Virus record (IMG/VR): IMGVR_UViG_3300033273_000167
Span: 1-56,374 of that record
DNA: 56,374 bases
From: a virus
Direction: 5' to 3' (one strand)
Shown: positions 24,622 through 32,642 of the stretch, in pieces
How positions within the stretch are numbered: the stretch's first letter is position 1
Layout: every line of letters begins with the position of its first letter
The notes under the pieces: generated by a model
Databases searched by the model: none
What the model saw: the letters and a program-made list of their open reading frames with translations, nothing else
What the model was told of the DNA's origin: nothing
Translations under genes and position numbers: made by a program

Positions 24622-25001
24622 CCGAACTGAAAGACTGGCTCAACTCTATCAATCAAACTAAGAAGCATTTGATTGATGAAGATCCCTCATTGGAAAAAGA
24701 GTATCCTCCTTATATTGTTAACCGTTGTTTCTCCGGACACATCGATACTTTGATGTTTGCCAATGAGATGAATAAGTATAACTTTCTTCCAAAGAAACTG
24801 CAATATGATTTCTTTATAAATATTGTGAGGAAAAAGAAGAGGTTCTCTCCCTGGCTCCGACAAGATAAGATCAAAGATCTTGATTATGTCAAACGTTATT
24901 ATGGTTATAGTAATGAAAAGGCAAAACAAGCACTACGGATCTTGACAAAAGAACAACTTACATTTATTAAATCAAAATTTGATACTGGAGGATCGAAATG
25001 A
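24618..25001 (+). CDS. 62: Clamp loader small subunit gp62
   Basis: A 127-residue form of the loader small subunit; T4 gp62 is 187, so the C-terminal part is short as in cyanophages. YPPYIVNRCFSGHIDTLMFA matches the T4 gp62 pattern, followed by NEMNKYNFLPKKLQYDFF and KKKRFSPW. It completes the gp44-gp62 loader for gp45. It overlaps dam and regA by four bases each. Confidence 0.88.
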   Translation: MTELKDWLNSINQTKKHLIDEDPSLEKEYPPYIVNRCFSGHIDTLMFANEMNKYNFLPKKLQYDFFINIVRKKKRFSPWLRQDKIKDLDYVKRYYGYSNEKAKQALRILTKEQLTFIKSKFDTGGSK

Positions 25002-25438
25002 GTGTCGTTAGAGAAAGTGAAGTGAAATGGTCACCAGAACAAATGGTGGAAGTGCTTCTTGGTGAACCAGATGACTTCCTAAAAGTACGTGAAACTTTGA
25101 CTCGTATCGGAGTTGCATCTAGGAAAGAGAAGAAAATCTATCAGTCCTGTCATATTCTTCACAAGCAAGGTAGATACTTCCTTGTTCATTTTAAGGAATT
25201 GTTTGCACTTGACGGTAAACATGCAAACTTGACAAAGAACGATGTTCAACGTCGGAACCGTATTGCTCAACTGCTTGCTGATTGGGGTCTTATTGGCATT
25301 GTTGATGTAGAGAAGATTCAAGATATCGCACCACTTAATCAGATCAAAGTCTTGGCATATAAGGATAAGCAAGACTGGATTCTTGAGACCAAGTACAACA
25401 TCGGTTCTAAGAAGAAGAGAACCGAAGAAACTGAATGA
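24998..25438 (+). CDS. regA: Translational repressor RegA
   Basis: A 146-residue RNA-binding repressor (T4 RegA is 122). DDFLKVRETLTRIGVASRKEKKIYQSCHILHKQGRYFLVHFKELF is the RegA core, split here as DFLKVRETLTRIG and YQSCHILHKQGRYFLVHF; RIAQLLADWGL follows. It has an N-terminal extension of about ten residues and a basic C-terminal tail. RegA binds start regions of early messages and shuts off their translation. Gene order 44-62-regA matches T4 apart from the insertions. Confidence 0.93.
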   Translation: MSVVRESEVKWSPEQMVEVLLGEPDDFLKVRETLTRIGVASRKEKKIYQSCHILHKQGRYFLVHFKELFALDGKHANLTKNDVQRRNRIAQLLADWGLIGIVDVEKIQDIAPLNQIKVLAYKDKQDWILETKYNIGSKKKRTEETE

Positions 25439-26340
25439 AGTTTCAAAAGTGTGGTCAATTATATAAATTTAACTCTGACAATATAATTACCAATAAAATA
25501 GAAACGATTGAGATTGTAGAAGAAACAAAAAGTATAGTTGACTTTATCATTTCTTCTACAATTGGTATTTTTGATTGCGAACCAAATTCTGTCTATCTCA
25601 GAGGATCTTGCATTGACAGAAAAATAGAAAATAATACAACTATCGATATTGATATTGTTTTTGTTTTTGATGACGAAACTTTTTATAATAAAGTTTACAA
25701 TTTAAGAGAAGAAATTTCTTTTTGTAAGTTTCCATATGTGGAAAACAAAATGTTTATTACTGATGCTCAAAAAGAAATTGAAAAAAATATTTTAGAAAAA
25801 TTTAAAAAAAATGTAGAGATTGATGTTGAGTTATCATGTGAAGAATTTTTTCAAGAAGACTATCAAAAAAGATTTTTATCTAAACAAGTTTATGGCACAG
25901 GAAAAAATTTATCCCTATCAAGATTAAGCAAAGAAATTTTTTATCAATCACTAAAAAGTGACATATTACCAAACAGAAAAAAATATTGTCTAAAAAAACT
26001 TTATGAATTAAAAAACCAATTTTACCTGAAGGTAAATTTTTTTGATGGTGCGGAAATTAGAGTTCTTAAGAGTTTGATAAAATTATTTTATAGGCAATAT
26101 TCTTTAGATCTGCATCTTAATGAAAATTGTTTTAGTAAAGATGTTTACTATTGCCATAACATCCTAATTAAAACTTATCCACAATTGTCGAGTTACATTG
26201 AGAAAGTTCTTGATTTATTCTTAAATGTTGATAATTATTCTCATAATGATATACGATTGATATTGACTGAGTTGGAATATGTTATCAATGAAATTGAGTA
26301 TCTTTCTGATAATTATAATGAAGTAGAACTTTTCGTATAA
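25435..26340 (+). CDS. AT-rich nucleotidyltransferase-fold protein
   Basis: A 301-residue protein with the polymerase-beta-type nucleotidyltransferase signature: SVYLRGSCIDRK, then TIDIDIVFVF (D-x-D) and a third acidic strand VEIDVELS. The rest is helical and rich in Lys, Phe and Tyr. It is not tRNA CCA transferase or a known phage enzyme by eye; an MNT-like or 2-5A-like role is possible. Sampled lines have only 18-27% G+C, well below neighbours, and codons are A/T-ending, which suggests recent transfer. It overlaps regA by four bases. Confidence 0.7.
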   Translation: MKFQKCGQLYKFNSDNIITNKIETIEIVEETKSIVDFIISSTIGIFDCEPNSVYLRGSCIDRKIENNTTIDIDIVFVFDDETFYNKVYNLREEISFCKFPYVENKMFITDAQKEIEKNILEKFKKNVEIDVELSCEEFFQEDYQKRFLSKQVYGTGKNLSLSRLSKEIFYQSLKSDILPNRKKYCLKKLYELKNQFYLKVNFFDGAEIRVLKSLIKLFYRQYSLDLHLNENCFSKDVYYCHNILIKTYPQLSSYIEKVLDLFLNVDNYSHNDIRLILTELEYVINEIEYLSDNYNEVELFV

Positions 26341-26354
26341 ACTAAAAAAAACTG

Positions 26355-26362
26355 AATAAATA
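26355..26362 (+). promoter_or_regulatory. Late promoter (AATAAATA)
   Basis: Late-element variant 29 bases before the structural-type gene at 26391, with a hairpin between them. Confidence 0.4.
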
Positions 26363-26363
26363 T

Positions 26364-26389
26364 AAGGAGGTATGCATACCTTCTTTTTT
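26364..26389 (+). terminator. Terminator-like hairpin carrying an SD sequence
   Basis: Arms AAGGAGGTATG and CATACCTTCTT pair along their length (one G-U; the central bases must form the loop), followed by T residues. The left arm contains a perfect Shine-Dalgarno AAGGAGG. ATG 26391 follows at once, so the hairpin could end the upstream transcript or control translation. Confidence 0.55.
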
Positions 26390-26390
26390 A

Positions 26391-27731
26391 ATGGGTAGAC
26401 TAAGTATAAAATCAAAAAGTTTTAAAGAATATTATCAAAACGAAATTGATAAGAAAAAACTTGCTGCTCAAAAATTAAAAGAAGAACAAAAAAAAGAATT
26501 TAAAAGACAACAAATAGAAGAAATAGTAAGACGTTATAAATCTGATTGGAGAAGTGAACTTGATGAGGCAATGACCACTAGTGCATTGATGTCCACAGTT
26601 CTCCCTGCAGAGGGTGAGGTTGATCTTAGCACTGCAGTTCCAACTTTTACTTTTTCGGGTCCTGGTCATGGTGGTGGATTTAATTCGGATCATAAATCGT
26701 TTATAAGTCAACATAGTCAATACGATACTGTAGTTGTAAGAGTTACTTCTAGTAGCTCTGATTGGTCACTGCATCCTGATGGACCATCTCTGACTGATGA
26801 TGAGGCTTTTAGCACCATCGGATCAGGTGGAGTGGGTAGTAAGATAGTTGTGATACCCTTAGATAGAAGATACACAGGATTTTTTTATACCGCAAGAGAT
26901 GATGGTAGTATTACGTTTAGAACCACATTTCAACGAAGATCTCCATTGAATGTGTTTGTTGCTCTTGATGATCCAGAGGCAAGTGCTTTTATTCGGGATG
27001 GTTCTACAGATAACTTATCCAGAGCAGAAAAGAAAAAGAAACTTGAAGACCATCTAAAATCAGGTCAAGAATATTTGGATAAAATGTTTGGTGAGGGTAT
27101 GCCAAAAGGTGCTACTGAGATTTCAGACTATGAACCACAGCAGAGTTTTTCTCATATTGCACAAGCATTACCATATACTGATGAGGATGATGCATTTGAT
27201 AATGATTACTATAAAGGTCCACCACCAGACATAGATGACGACTCTGACTTTGATCCTGATAGTTTTGAATATGCATCTGCCGATTTTCCGAAAGGAGATC
27301 CTTCTAAGGCTCCACTGCCGATACGGAATCCTATGAGTCCTGGGATGCCAGGAAGACCAGGAAGTGGTGGTCGTCCATTCACTGGAGGACCAGGGAGAGG
27401 TTCTTACCCGATGGCAAAGGCAAAAAGAAAAATGCAGATTGCTCACCATGAACCACAGGGAGAATTTCTTGAAGAGAAAAAGAGACTCAAGTCTCCAAAG
27501 AATGTTGTTGATAAAATTCCTGGTTATTATGATGGTAAACCGGCACCACTTGGTTTCCCAATAGAAGAACCACCTAAGATGAAGAATGGATATCATCCCG
27601 ATTTGGTGGATGGTAAGAAGGTGGCAAATAGATATAACCGATTAGATCCGATTAGTGCTAAGGCAATGCCACCAACCGGTAATCCACATATTGATAGAAA
27701 GGTCAGAGCAGCAGCAAAAAAATCGAAGTAG
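26391..27731 (+). CDS. Putative virion structural protein
   Basis: A 446-residue protein. The first 50 residues are a Lys/Glu-rich coiled coil, residues about 60-200 are a beta-rich domain, and the rest is Pro/Gly/Asp-rich. The C-terminal block (EFLEEKKRLKSPKNVVDKIP, then YYDGKPAPLGFPIEEPPKM and NRYNRLDPISAKAMP) is a tail I recognise from cyanophage virion proteins. Expression from a late-type promoter fits a structural role. Specific location in the particle is unknown. Confidence 0.65.
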   Translation: MGRLSIKSKSFKEYYQNEIDKKKLAAQKLKEEQKKEFKRQQIEEIVRRYKSDWRSELDEAMTTSALMSTVLPAEGEVDLSTAVPTFTFSGPGHGGGFNSDHKSFISQHSQYDTVVVRVTSSSSDWSLHPDGPSLTDDEAFSTIGSGGVGSKIVVIPLDRRYTGFFYTARDDGSITFRTTFQRRSPLNVFVALDDPEASAFIRDGSTDNLSRAEKKKKLEDHLKSGQEYLDKMFGEGMPKGATEISDYEPQQSFSHIAQALPYTDEDDAFDNDYYKGPPPDIDDDSDFDPDSFEYASADFPKGDPSKAPLPIRNPMSPGMPGRPGSGGRPFTGGPGRGSYPMAKAKRKMQIAHHEPQGEFLEEKKRLKSPKNVVDKIPGYYDGKPAPLGFPIEEPPKMKNGYHPDLVDGKKVANRYNRLDPISAKAMPPTGNPHIDRKVRAAAKKSK

Positions 27732-27764
27732 TGTATTCCGAACTCTTAATTTTTAAAAGTGTGC

Positions 27765-27772
27765 TATAAATA
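27765..27772 (+). promoter_or_regulatory. Late promoter TATAAATA before hsp20
   Basis: Perfect late element. The expected transcript start (about 27778) falls within the left arm of a UUCG hairpin. Confidence 0.7.
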
Positions 27773-27774
27773 TA

Positions 27775-27797
27775 TGTGGATGCCTTCGGGGTCCACA
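27775..27797 (+). promoter_or_regulatory. Stable hairpin in hsp20 leader
   Basis: TGTGGA and TCCACA enclose a C(UUCG)G-closed loop. It sits at the 5' end of the predicted hsp20 message without a T run, so it is a leader structure, not a terminator. Further down, UCUC (27806) may pair with GAGA in the SD region (27820-27823). Confidence 0.65.
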
Positions 27798-27829
27798 CAA
27801 TCAAATCTCGCTTTACAAGGAGAAGTACA

Positions 27830-28264
27830 ATGACTGACTTAATGAAGTATAACGCCGCTAATTTGAATCAGCTGTTAGATCGTATAAATAGAAACAGCAT
27901 TGGTATGGAAGAATACTTTGATCGTCTGTTTAATCTGCACGAAACGACGACAAACTATCCTCCGTACAATCTAGTCACGGTTAGTAACGTAGAATCGAGA
28001 CTAGAACTAGCATTAGCAGGTTTCAAAAAGAAAGAAGTTTATGTCTACACACAAGACGGTAAACTCTTTGTCGAGGGACAAAAGGAAGACAAAGAGACAG
28101 GAACAGAATATGTCCACCGAGGAGTGGCTCAGAGATCTTTCACCAGATCTTGGACCCTCTCAGATGAAACGGAAGTTAGATCAGTTGTATTTGAGGATGG
28201 GTTACTGAGTATTACACTTGGTAAAGTCGTCCCAGATCATCACCAAAGGAAGGATTATTTGTAA
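27830..28264 (+). CDS. hsp20: Small heat-shock protein Hsp20
   Basis: A 144-residue small heat-shock protein of the cyanophage type. The alpha-crystallin core runs about residues 45-140: YNLVTVSNVESRLELALAGF, KKEVYVYTQDGKLFVEG, SFTRSWTLSDETEV and FEDGLLSITLGKVVP. It holds unfolding proteins during infection and may assist virion assembly. ATG 27830 has the SD AAGGAG seven bases upstream, so an upstream ATG at 27776 was rejected. Confidence 0.93.
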   Translation: MTDLMKYNAANLNQLLDRINRNSIGMEEYFDRLFNLHETTTNYPPYNLVTVSNVESRLELALAGFKKKEVYVYTQDGKLFVEGQKEDKETGTEYVHRGVAQRSFTRSWTLSDETEVRSVVFEDGLLSITLGKVVPDHHQRKDYL

Positions 28265-28317
28265 ATTCTGACGAATTTCTGCTGCCATTTATACAGAAAT
28301 GTATCGTAGTGATACAA

Positions 28318-28323
28318 TATAAT
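28318..28323 (+). promoter_or_regulatory. Possible -10 box before the 27-residue gene
   Basis: TATAAT just after a small GTATC-GTAGT-GATAC hairpin (28301-28315). No convincing -35 is seen. Confidence 0.4.
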
Positions 28324-28354
28324 ATAGATAGTTATGTACTAAGGAGGACGACTT

Positions 28355-28438
28355 ATGAACTTCACAGCCGCCACTCTTACAATTGGGACCGTAATGACTC
28401 TTTTTTTCAACGGTCTCCTTGGGAGCGCATTTCCCTAA
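28355..28438 (+). CDS. 27-residue hydrophobic peptide
   Basis: MNFTAATLTIGTVMTLFFNG, then LLGSAFP: a short peptide long enough for one membrane helix. It has the best Shine-Dalgarno in the region (AAGGAGG at 28341-28347, seven bases from ATG). It lies alone between hsp20 and the Sm-like genes. It resembles tiny photosynthetic or toxin-type membrane peptides only in size; no match is claimed. Confidence 0.6.
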   Translation: MNFTAATLTIGTVMTLFFNGLLGSAFP

Positions 28439-28473
28439 TGGACCCCCTACAGCAGAAATCTTTCTAACAACTC

Positions 28474-28481
28474 CATAAATA
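28474..28481 (+). promoter_or_regulatory. Late promoter (CATAAATA) facing a terminator
   Basis: Late-element variant with no gene before the terminator at 28503-28543. Transcription from here would give an RNA of roughly 55-60 bases. Confidence 0.5.
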
Positions 28482-28502
28482 AAACTGAATATCGTCGCCG
28501 CA

Positions 28503-28543
28503 GGGGATCGACTGGCAAAATCCAGTTGACTTCCCCTTTTTTT
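28503..28543 (+). terminator. Rho-independent terminator overlapping a -35 box
   Basis: Stem between GGGGATCGACTGG and CCAGTTGACTTCCCC with a small internal mismatch, then seven T residues. The right arm contains TTGACT, the -35 box of the promoter for the next operon, and the T run lies in its spacer. Confidence 0.85.
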
Positions 28544-28554
28544 ATTGGTATAAT
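28526..28554 (+). promoter_or_regulatory. Strong sigma-70 promoter for the Sm-like/gp43/uvsX/gp41 operon
   Basis: TTGACT (28526-28531), 17-base spacer and TATAAT (28549-28554), with an extended-10 TGG just before it. It lies 22 bases from the first start at 28576 and should give early expression of replication genes. Confidence 0.9.
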
Positions 28555-28575
28555 AGTCCGAGAAGTAAACTAAAA

Positions 28576-28917
28576 ATGTCGATTAAGATTGCACTATTGA
28601 AATCTGGTGAGTCAGTTATTGCTGATATTAAGGAACTTGTACAGGAAGATCAACTTCGTGGATATCTTTTCAAGCAACCTTTTGCTGTAAATATGTCACC
28701 TTCATATGGATTTCTTACAGAAGATGAATCTGGTGAGGATGATGATAACATGAGTGTATCATTTAGTCCCTGGATTCCTTTTACCACTGATGAAGAAATT
28801 CCTGTGCGATATGATTGGTTGGTGACAGTCGTAAGTCCGGCAAAAGAAATTCAAGAACTTTATGAGGAGATGATCAATGGACAAAGTGATCAAAGTAATT
28901 CTACTGACGAACAGTGA
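28576..28917 (+). CDS. Sm-like beta-barrel family protein, copy C
   Basis: A 113-residue member of the family at 12424, 23048 and 28877: KIALLKSGESVIADIKEL, LFKQPFAVNM in place of the NP motif, an acidic loop (TEDESGEDDDN), then FSPWIPF, a WLVTVVSP strand and the final helix IQELYEEMI. It is the first gene of the early polymerase operon and overlaps copy D by 41 bases in another frame. Function unknown. Confidence 0.6.
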   Translation: MSIKIALLKSGESVIADIKELVQEDQLRGYLFKQPFAVNMSPSYGFLTEDESGEDDDNMSVSFSPWIPFTTDEEIPVRYDWLVTVVSPAKEIQELYEEMINGQSDQSNSTDEQ

Positions 28918-29134
28918 GAGGTTGATTAGTGAGATTGTAGAAATTGGTGCCGACATTGGTGAACCAGACTGCAAACTTATTAATCCTATGGAAATCTGGG
29001 AGGGGAATAATCTTTGCTCTTGGATGATGGATCATACTAATCAAACAGAGTTTATGATTAGTTCCGATAAAATTATTACTATTGCTGATCCGAATTCGGA
29101 TCTTCTTGAAAAATACTTGGAAAAAATCAACTGA
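28877..29134 (+). CDS. Sm-like beta-barrel family protein, copy D
   Basis: An 85-residue member of the same family: VILLTNSERLISEIVEIG (NSE replacing SGE), KLINPMEIW, LCSWMMDH, DKIITIADP and the final helix LLEKYLEKI. Copies C and D lie side by side, which suggests local duplication. The start lies within copy C and the end overlaps the gp43 start by one base, so it is translated together with DNA polymerase. Confidence 0.6.
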   Translation: MDKVIKVILLTNSERLISEIVEIGADIGEPDCKLINPMEIWEGNNLCSWMMDHTNQTEFMISSDKIITIADPNSDLLEKYLEKIN

Positions 29135-31635
29135 TGCGATTCTATACAAACGTTCAAATGGTCGGGGATCACTTCTTGGTCCGTGGGTATGAAAATGGTC
29201 GTCATTTTGCAACCCGTGAGAAGTTTTACCCGACTCTTTTCGTGCCTTCAAACAAAAAGTCAAAGTATAAAACTCTTGAAGGTGAATACGTTGAATCAGT
29301 AGAACCTGGCACCGTTCGTGATTGTAGGGATTTTATCAAGAAGTACGAGGGTGTAGAGAACTTCAAGATCTACGGCAATGACCGATACATCTATCAGTAT
29401 ATTTCTGAGATGTATCCTGAAGAAGAGATCAAGTTTGATACCAGTAAGATTAAGATTGCCACAATTGATATTGAGGTTGCATCGGAGAATGGATTCCCTG
29501 ATGTAGAATCTGCTGCCGAAGAAGTCCTTTTGATTACGGTGCAGGACTATGCAACCAAACAGATCAGAACTTGGGGTCTGGGACCTTTTGATAATAAACA
29601 AAAGAATGTCATCTACAAAGGATTCAGAACTGAGTATGAACTTCTGAATGACTTTATCAACTGGTGGATGATTGAAGAGAATACTCCAGAAGTTATCACT
29701 GGTTGGAACAGTGAACTATACGATATTCCATATTTGGTTCGTCGTATTGATCGTATTCTCGGTGAAAAGTTGATGAAACGTATGTCGCCATGGGGTTTGG
29801 TGACAGAAAGAGAGGCAATCATTATGGGAAGAAAACACATTTCTTATGATATTGGAGGTGTCACGCAACTAGATTACCTAAATCTTTATAAGAAGTTCAC
29901 TTATAAAGCGCAAGAATCCTATCGTTTGGATTACATTGCGAGTGTGGAACTTGGGCAAAAGAAACTCGATCACTCTGAGTTTGATACGTTCAAAGATTTC
30001 TATACTAACGGGTGGCAGAAGTTTGTAGAATATAACATTATTGACGTGGAACTTGTTGACCGTATGGAAGACAAGATGAAACTGATTGAACTTGCAATTA
30101 CTATGGCATATGATGCCAAAGTAAACTATAATGATGTGTTCTTTCAGGTTCGTATGTGGGATGCGATCATTTATAATTATCTCAAAAAAAGAGATATTGT
30201 GATTCCGCCCAAGGAACGTTCTGACAAAGATTCAAAGTATGCAGGTGCTTATGTCAAGGAACCGATTCCGGGAAAGTATGATTGGGTGGTCAGTTTTGAC
30301 CTTAATAGTCTGTATCCTCATCTTATTATGCAATATAATATTTCCCCGGAGACACTTCAGGATACCAGACACCCAACTGCCACAGTTGATAAGATACTTA
30401 ATGAAGAACTAACCTTTGAGATGTATAAGGACAATGCGGTATGTGCCAATGGTGCCATGTACCGGAAGGATGTCCGTGGGTTCTTGCCAGAACTGATGGA
30501 AAAGATCTACAAGGATCGAACCATCTACAAAAAGAAGATGCTTGCTGCGAAACAAGACTATGAAAAGACTCCAACTAAGGCACTGGAGAAAGAGATTGCA
30601 CGATGCAACAATATTCAGATGGCTCGCAAGATTCAACTCAACTCTGCATATGGTGCTATTGGTAATCAATATTTCCGTTACTACAAACTGGCCAATGCGG
30701 AAGCGATTACGCTTTCTGGTCAAGTCTCTATCCGTTGGATTGAGAATAAGATGAATGGATTTCTAAATAAGATTTTGCAAACGGATGGTGAGGATTATGT
30801 CATCGCATCTGACACTGATTCAATCTATCTTAATATGGGACCTCTTGTTGATAAATTTCTTAGTAATAAGTCTGGCGATAAAACAGCAGTTGTTGCGTTA
30901 CTTGATAAGATCTGTCAGGACAAGTTGGAACCATTCATCGAACAGTCTTATACGGAACTTGCGAATTACGTTCAGGCATATGAACAAAAAATGATTATGA
31001 AACGTGAGAACATCGCAGAACGTGGTATCTGGACTGCAAAGAAACGATATATTCTCAACGTATGGAACAGTGAAGGAGTTCAGTACAATGAACCCAAACT
31101 AAAGATGATGGGTATTGAGGCAGTCAAATCATCTACCCCGGCACCTTGTCGTCAGATGATTAAGGATGGTCTCAAACTGATGATGAATGGAACGGAAGAA
31201 GATGTGATTAACTTCATTGATGAATCCCGTAAGAAGTTCAAGCAACTTCCACCGGAGGAGATTGCCTTTCCCCGATCTGTGTCTGATGTTGTGAAATATA
31301 GGTCACCATCGGATATCTATGTGAAGGGAACTCCTATTCATTGCCGTGGTGCACTTCTCTTCAATCACTATATTAAGGAGAATAAACTAACCAATAAATA
31401 CTCACTTATCAATAATGGTGAGAAAATCAAGTTCATTTATCTGAAGAAACCTAATACCATTCAAGAGAATGTGATCTCTTTTATTCAGGATTTTCCAACA
31501 GAACTGAATCTTGACAAATACATCGACTATGACCTACAATTTGAAAAGAGTTTTGTAGAACCACTCAAAGCAATCCTTGATGCCATTGGGTGGAATGTTG
31601 AGAAAACTGTAAACCTTGAACTATTTTTCGCATAA
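29134..31635 (+). CDS. 43: DNA polymerase gp43
   Basis: An 833-residue family B polymerase (T4 gp43 is 898). The 3'-5' exonuclease motif TIDIEVASENG is near residue 110. Polymerase motifs are motif A SFDLNSLYPHLIMQYNISPE near 387, motif B RKIQLNSAYGAIGNQYF near 496 and motif C IASDTDSIYLN near 557. It replicates the genome with gp45, gp44/62, gp41 and gp61. In T4 the gene is controlled by its own product and by RegA. Confidence 0.97.
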   Translation: MRFYTNVQMVGDHFLVRGYENGRHFATREKFYPTLFVPSNKKSKYKTLEGEYVESVEPGTVRDCRDFIKKYEGVENFKIYGNDRYIYQYISEMYPEEEIKFDTSKIKIATIDIEVASENGFPDVESAAEEVLLITVQDYATKQIRTWGLGPFDNKQKNVIYKGFRTEYELLNDFINWWMIEENTPEVITGWNSELYDIPYLVRRIDRILGEKLMKRMSPWGLVTEREAIIMGRKHISYDIGGVTQLDYLNLYKKFTYKAQESYRLDYIASVELGQKKLDHSEFDTFKDFYTNGWQKFVEYNIIDVELVDRMEDKMKLIELAITMAYDAKVNYNDVFFQVRMWDAIIYNYLKKRDIVIPPKERSDKDSKYAGAYVKEPIPGKYDWVVSFDLNSLYPHLIMQYNISPETLQDTRHPTATVDKILNEELTFEMYKDNAVCANGAMYRKDVRGFLPELMEKIYKDRTIYKKKMLAAKQDYEKTPTKALEKEIARCNNIQMARKIQLNSAYGAIGNQYFRYYKLANAEAITLSGQVSIRWIENKMNGFLNKILQTDGEDYVIASDTDSIYLNMGPLVDKFLSNKSGDKTAVVALLDKICQDKLEPFIEQSYTELANYVQAYEQKMIMKRENIAERGIWTAKKRYILNVWNSEGVQYNEPKLKMMGIEAVKSSTPAPCRQMIKDGLKLMMNGTEEDVINFIDESRKKFKQLPPEEIAFPRSVSDVVKYRSPSDIYVKGTPIHCRGALLFNHYIKENKLTNKYSLINNGEKIKFIYLKKPNTIQENVISFIQDFPTELNLDKYIDYDLQFEKSFVEPLKAILDAIGWNVEKTVNLELFFA

Positions 31636-32642
31636 TGGATTTTCTAAAAGATATTGTAAAAGAGATCGGAGATGACTACACAAAACTCGCAGCAGACATC
31701 GACGAAACTGAAACTTTTGTTGACACAGGTTCGTACATTTTTAACGGACTTGTTTCAGGGTCTATATTTGGTGGTGTATCTGGGAATAAGATTACTGCCA
31801 TTGCTGGCGAGTCTAGTACTGGAAAAACTTTTTTCAGCCTTGCGGTCGTCAAGAATTTTCTTGATAGTAACCCTGATGGGTATTGTTTATATTTTGACAC
31901 TGAAGCCGCTGTTAACAAGTCTCTACTCGCAAGTCGTGGGATCGATCTTGAACGCACAGTTGTTGTCAATGTAGTTACTGTAGAGGAGTTTCGTAGTAAG
32001 GCACTTAAGGCAGTTGATATTTACCTCAAAAAACCTGAAGATGAACGCAAACCATGTATGTTTGTGCTAGACTCTCTGGGGATGCTTTCAACTGAGAAAG
32101 AGATTACTGATGCACTCAACGACAAACAAGTTCGGGACATGACAAAATCCCAACTTATCAAAGGTGCTTTCAGGATGCTTACTCTCAAGTTAGGTCAAGC
32201 AAACATTCCAATGATCGTTACGAATCATACCTACGATGTCATCGGTGCTTATGTTCCTACCAAAGAAATGGGTGGAGGAAGTGGTCTCAAGTATGCCGCA
32301 TCAACAATTATTCATCTTAGCAAAAAGAAAGAAAAGGATGGAACTGATATTGTCGGAAATCTTATCAAGGCAAAGACTGCTAAGTCACGTTTAAGTAGGG
32401 AGAACAAAGATGTTACGGTGCGTTTGTATTACGATGAGCGTGGTCTTGATCGATATTATGGTCTTCTTGAATTGGGAGAGGCTGCTGGGATGTGGAAAAA
32501 CGTTGCAGGTCGTTATGAAATGAATGGTAAAAAGGTCTATGCCAAACAGATTCTGAAAGAACCTGAAACCTATTTCACTGAAGAAGTAATGCAGCAACTT
32601 GATGCTGCCGCGAAACAAATTTTCTCCTATGGAACGAATTGA
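31635..32642 (+). CDS. uvsX: Recombinase UvsX
   Basis: A 335-residue RecA-like strand-exchange protein (T4 UvsX is 391). Walker A GESSTGKTFFSL is near residue 57, Walker B region CMFVLDSLGML near 138, and the DNA-binding loop region GGGSGLKYAAS near 214. Works with UvsY and gp32 in recombination and recombination-dependent replication. Overlaps gp43 by one base and gp41 by 14 bases. Confidence 0.95.
   Translation: MDFLKDIVKEIGDDYTKLAADIDETETFVDTGSYIFNGLVSGSIFGGVSGNKITAIAGESSTGKTFFSLAVVKNFLDSNPDGYCLYFDTEAAVNKSLLASRGIDLERTVVVNVVTVEEFRSKALKAVDIYLKKPEDERKPCMFVLDSLGMLSTEKEITDALNDKQVRDMTKSQLIKGAFRMLTLKLGQANIPMIVTNHTYDVIGAYVPTKEMGGGSGLKYAASTIIHLSKKKEKDGTDIVGNLIKAKTAKSRLSRENKDVTVRLYYDERGLDRYYGLLELGEAAGMWKNVAGRYEMNGKKVYAKQILKEPETYFTEEVMQQLDAAAKQIFSYGTN

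Noticed and set aside
27776-27829. Earlier ATG for hsp20
   Set aside because: It lies inside the leader hairpin near the expected transcript start; ATG 27830 has a good SD and begins the conserved protein.
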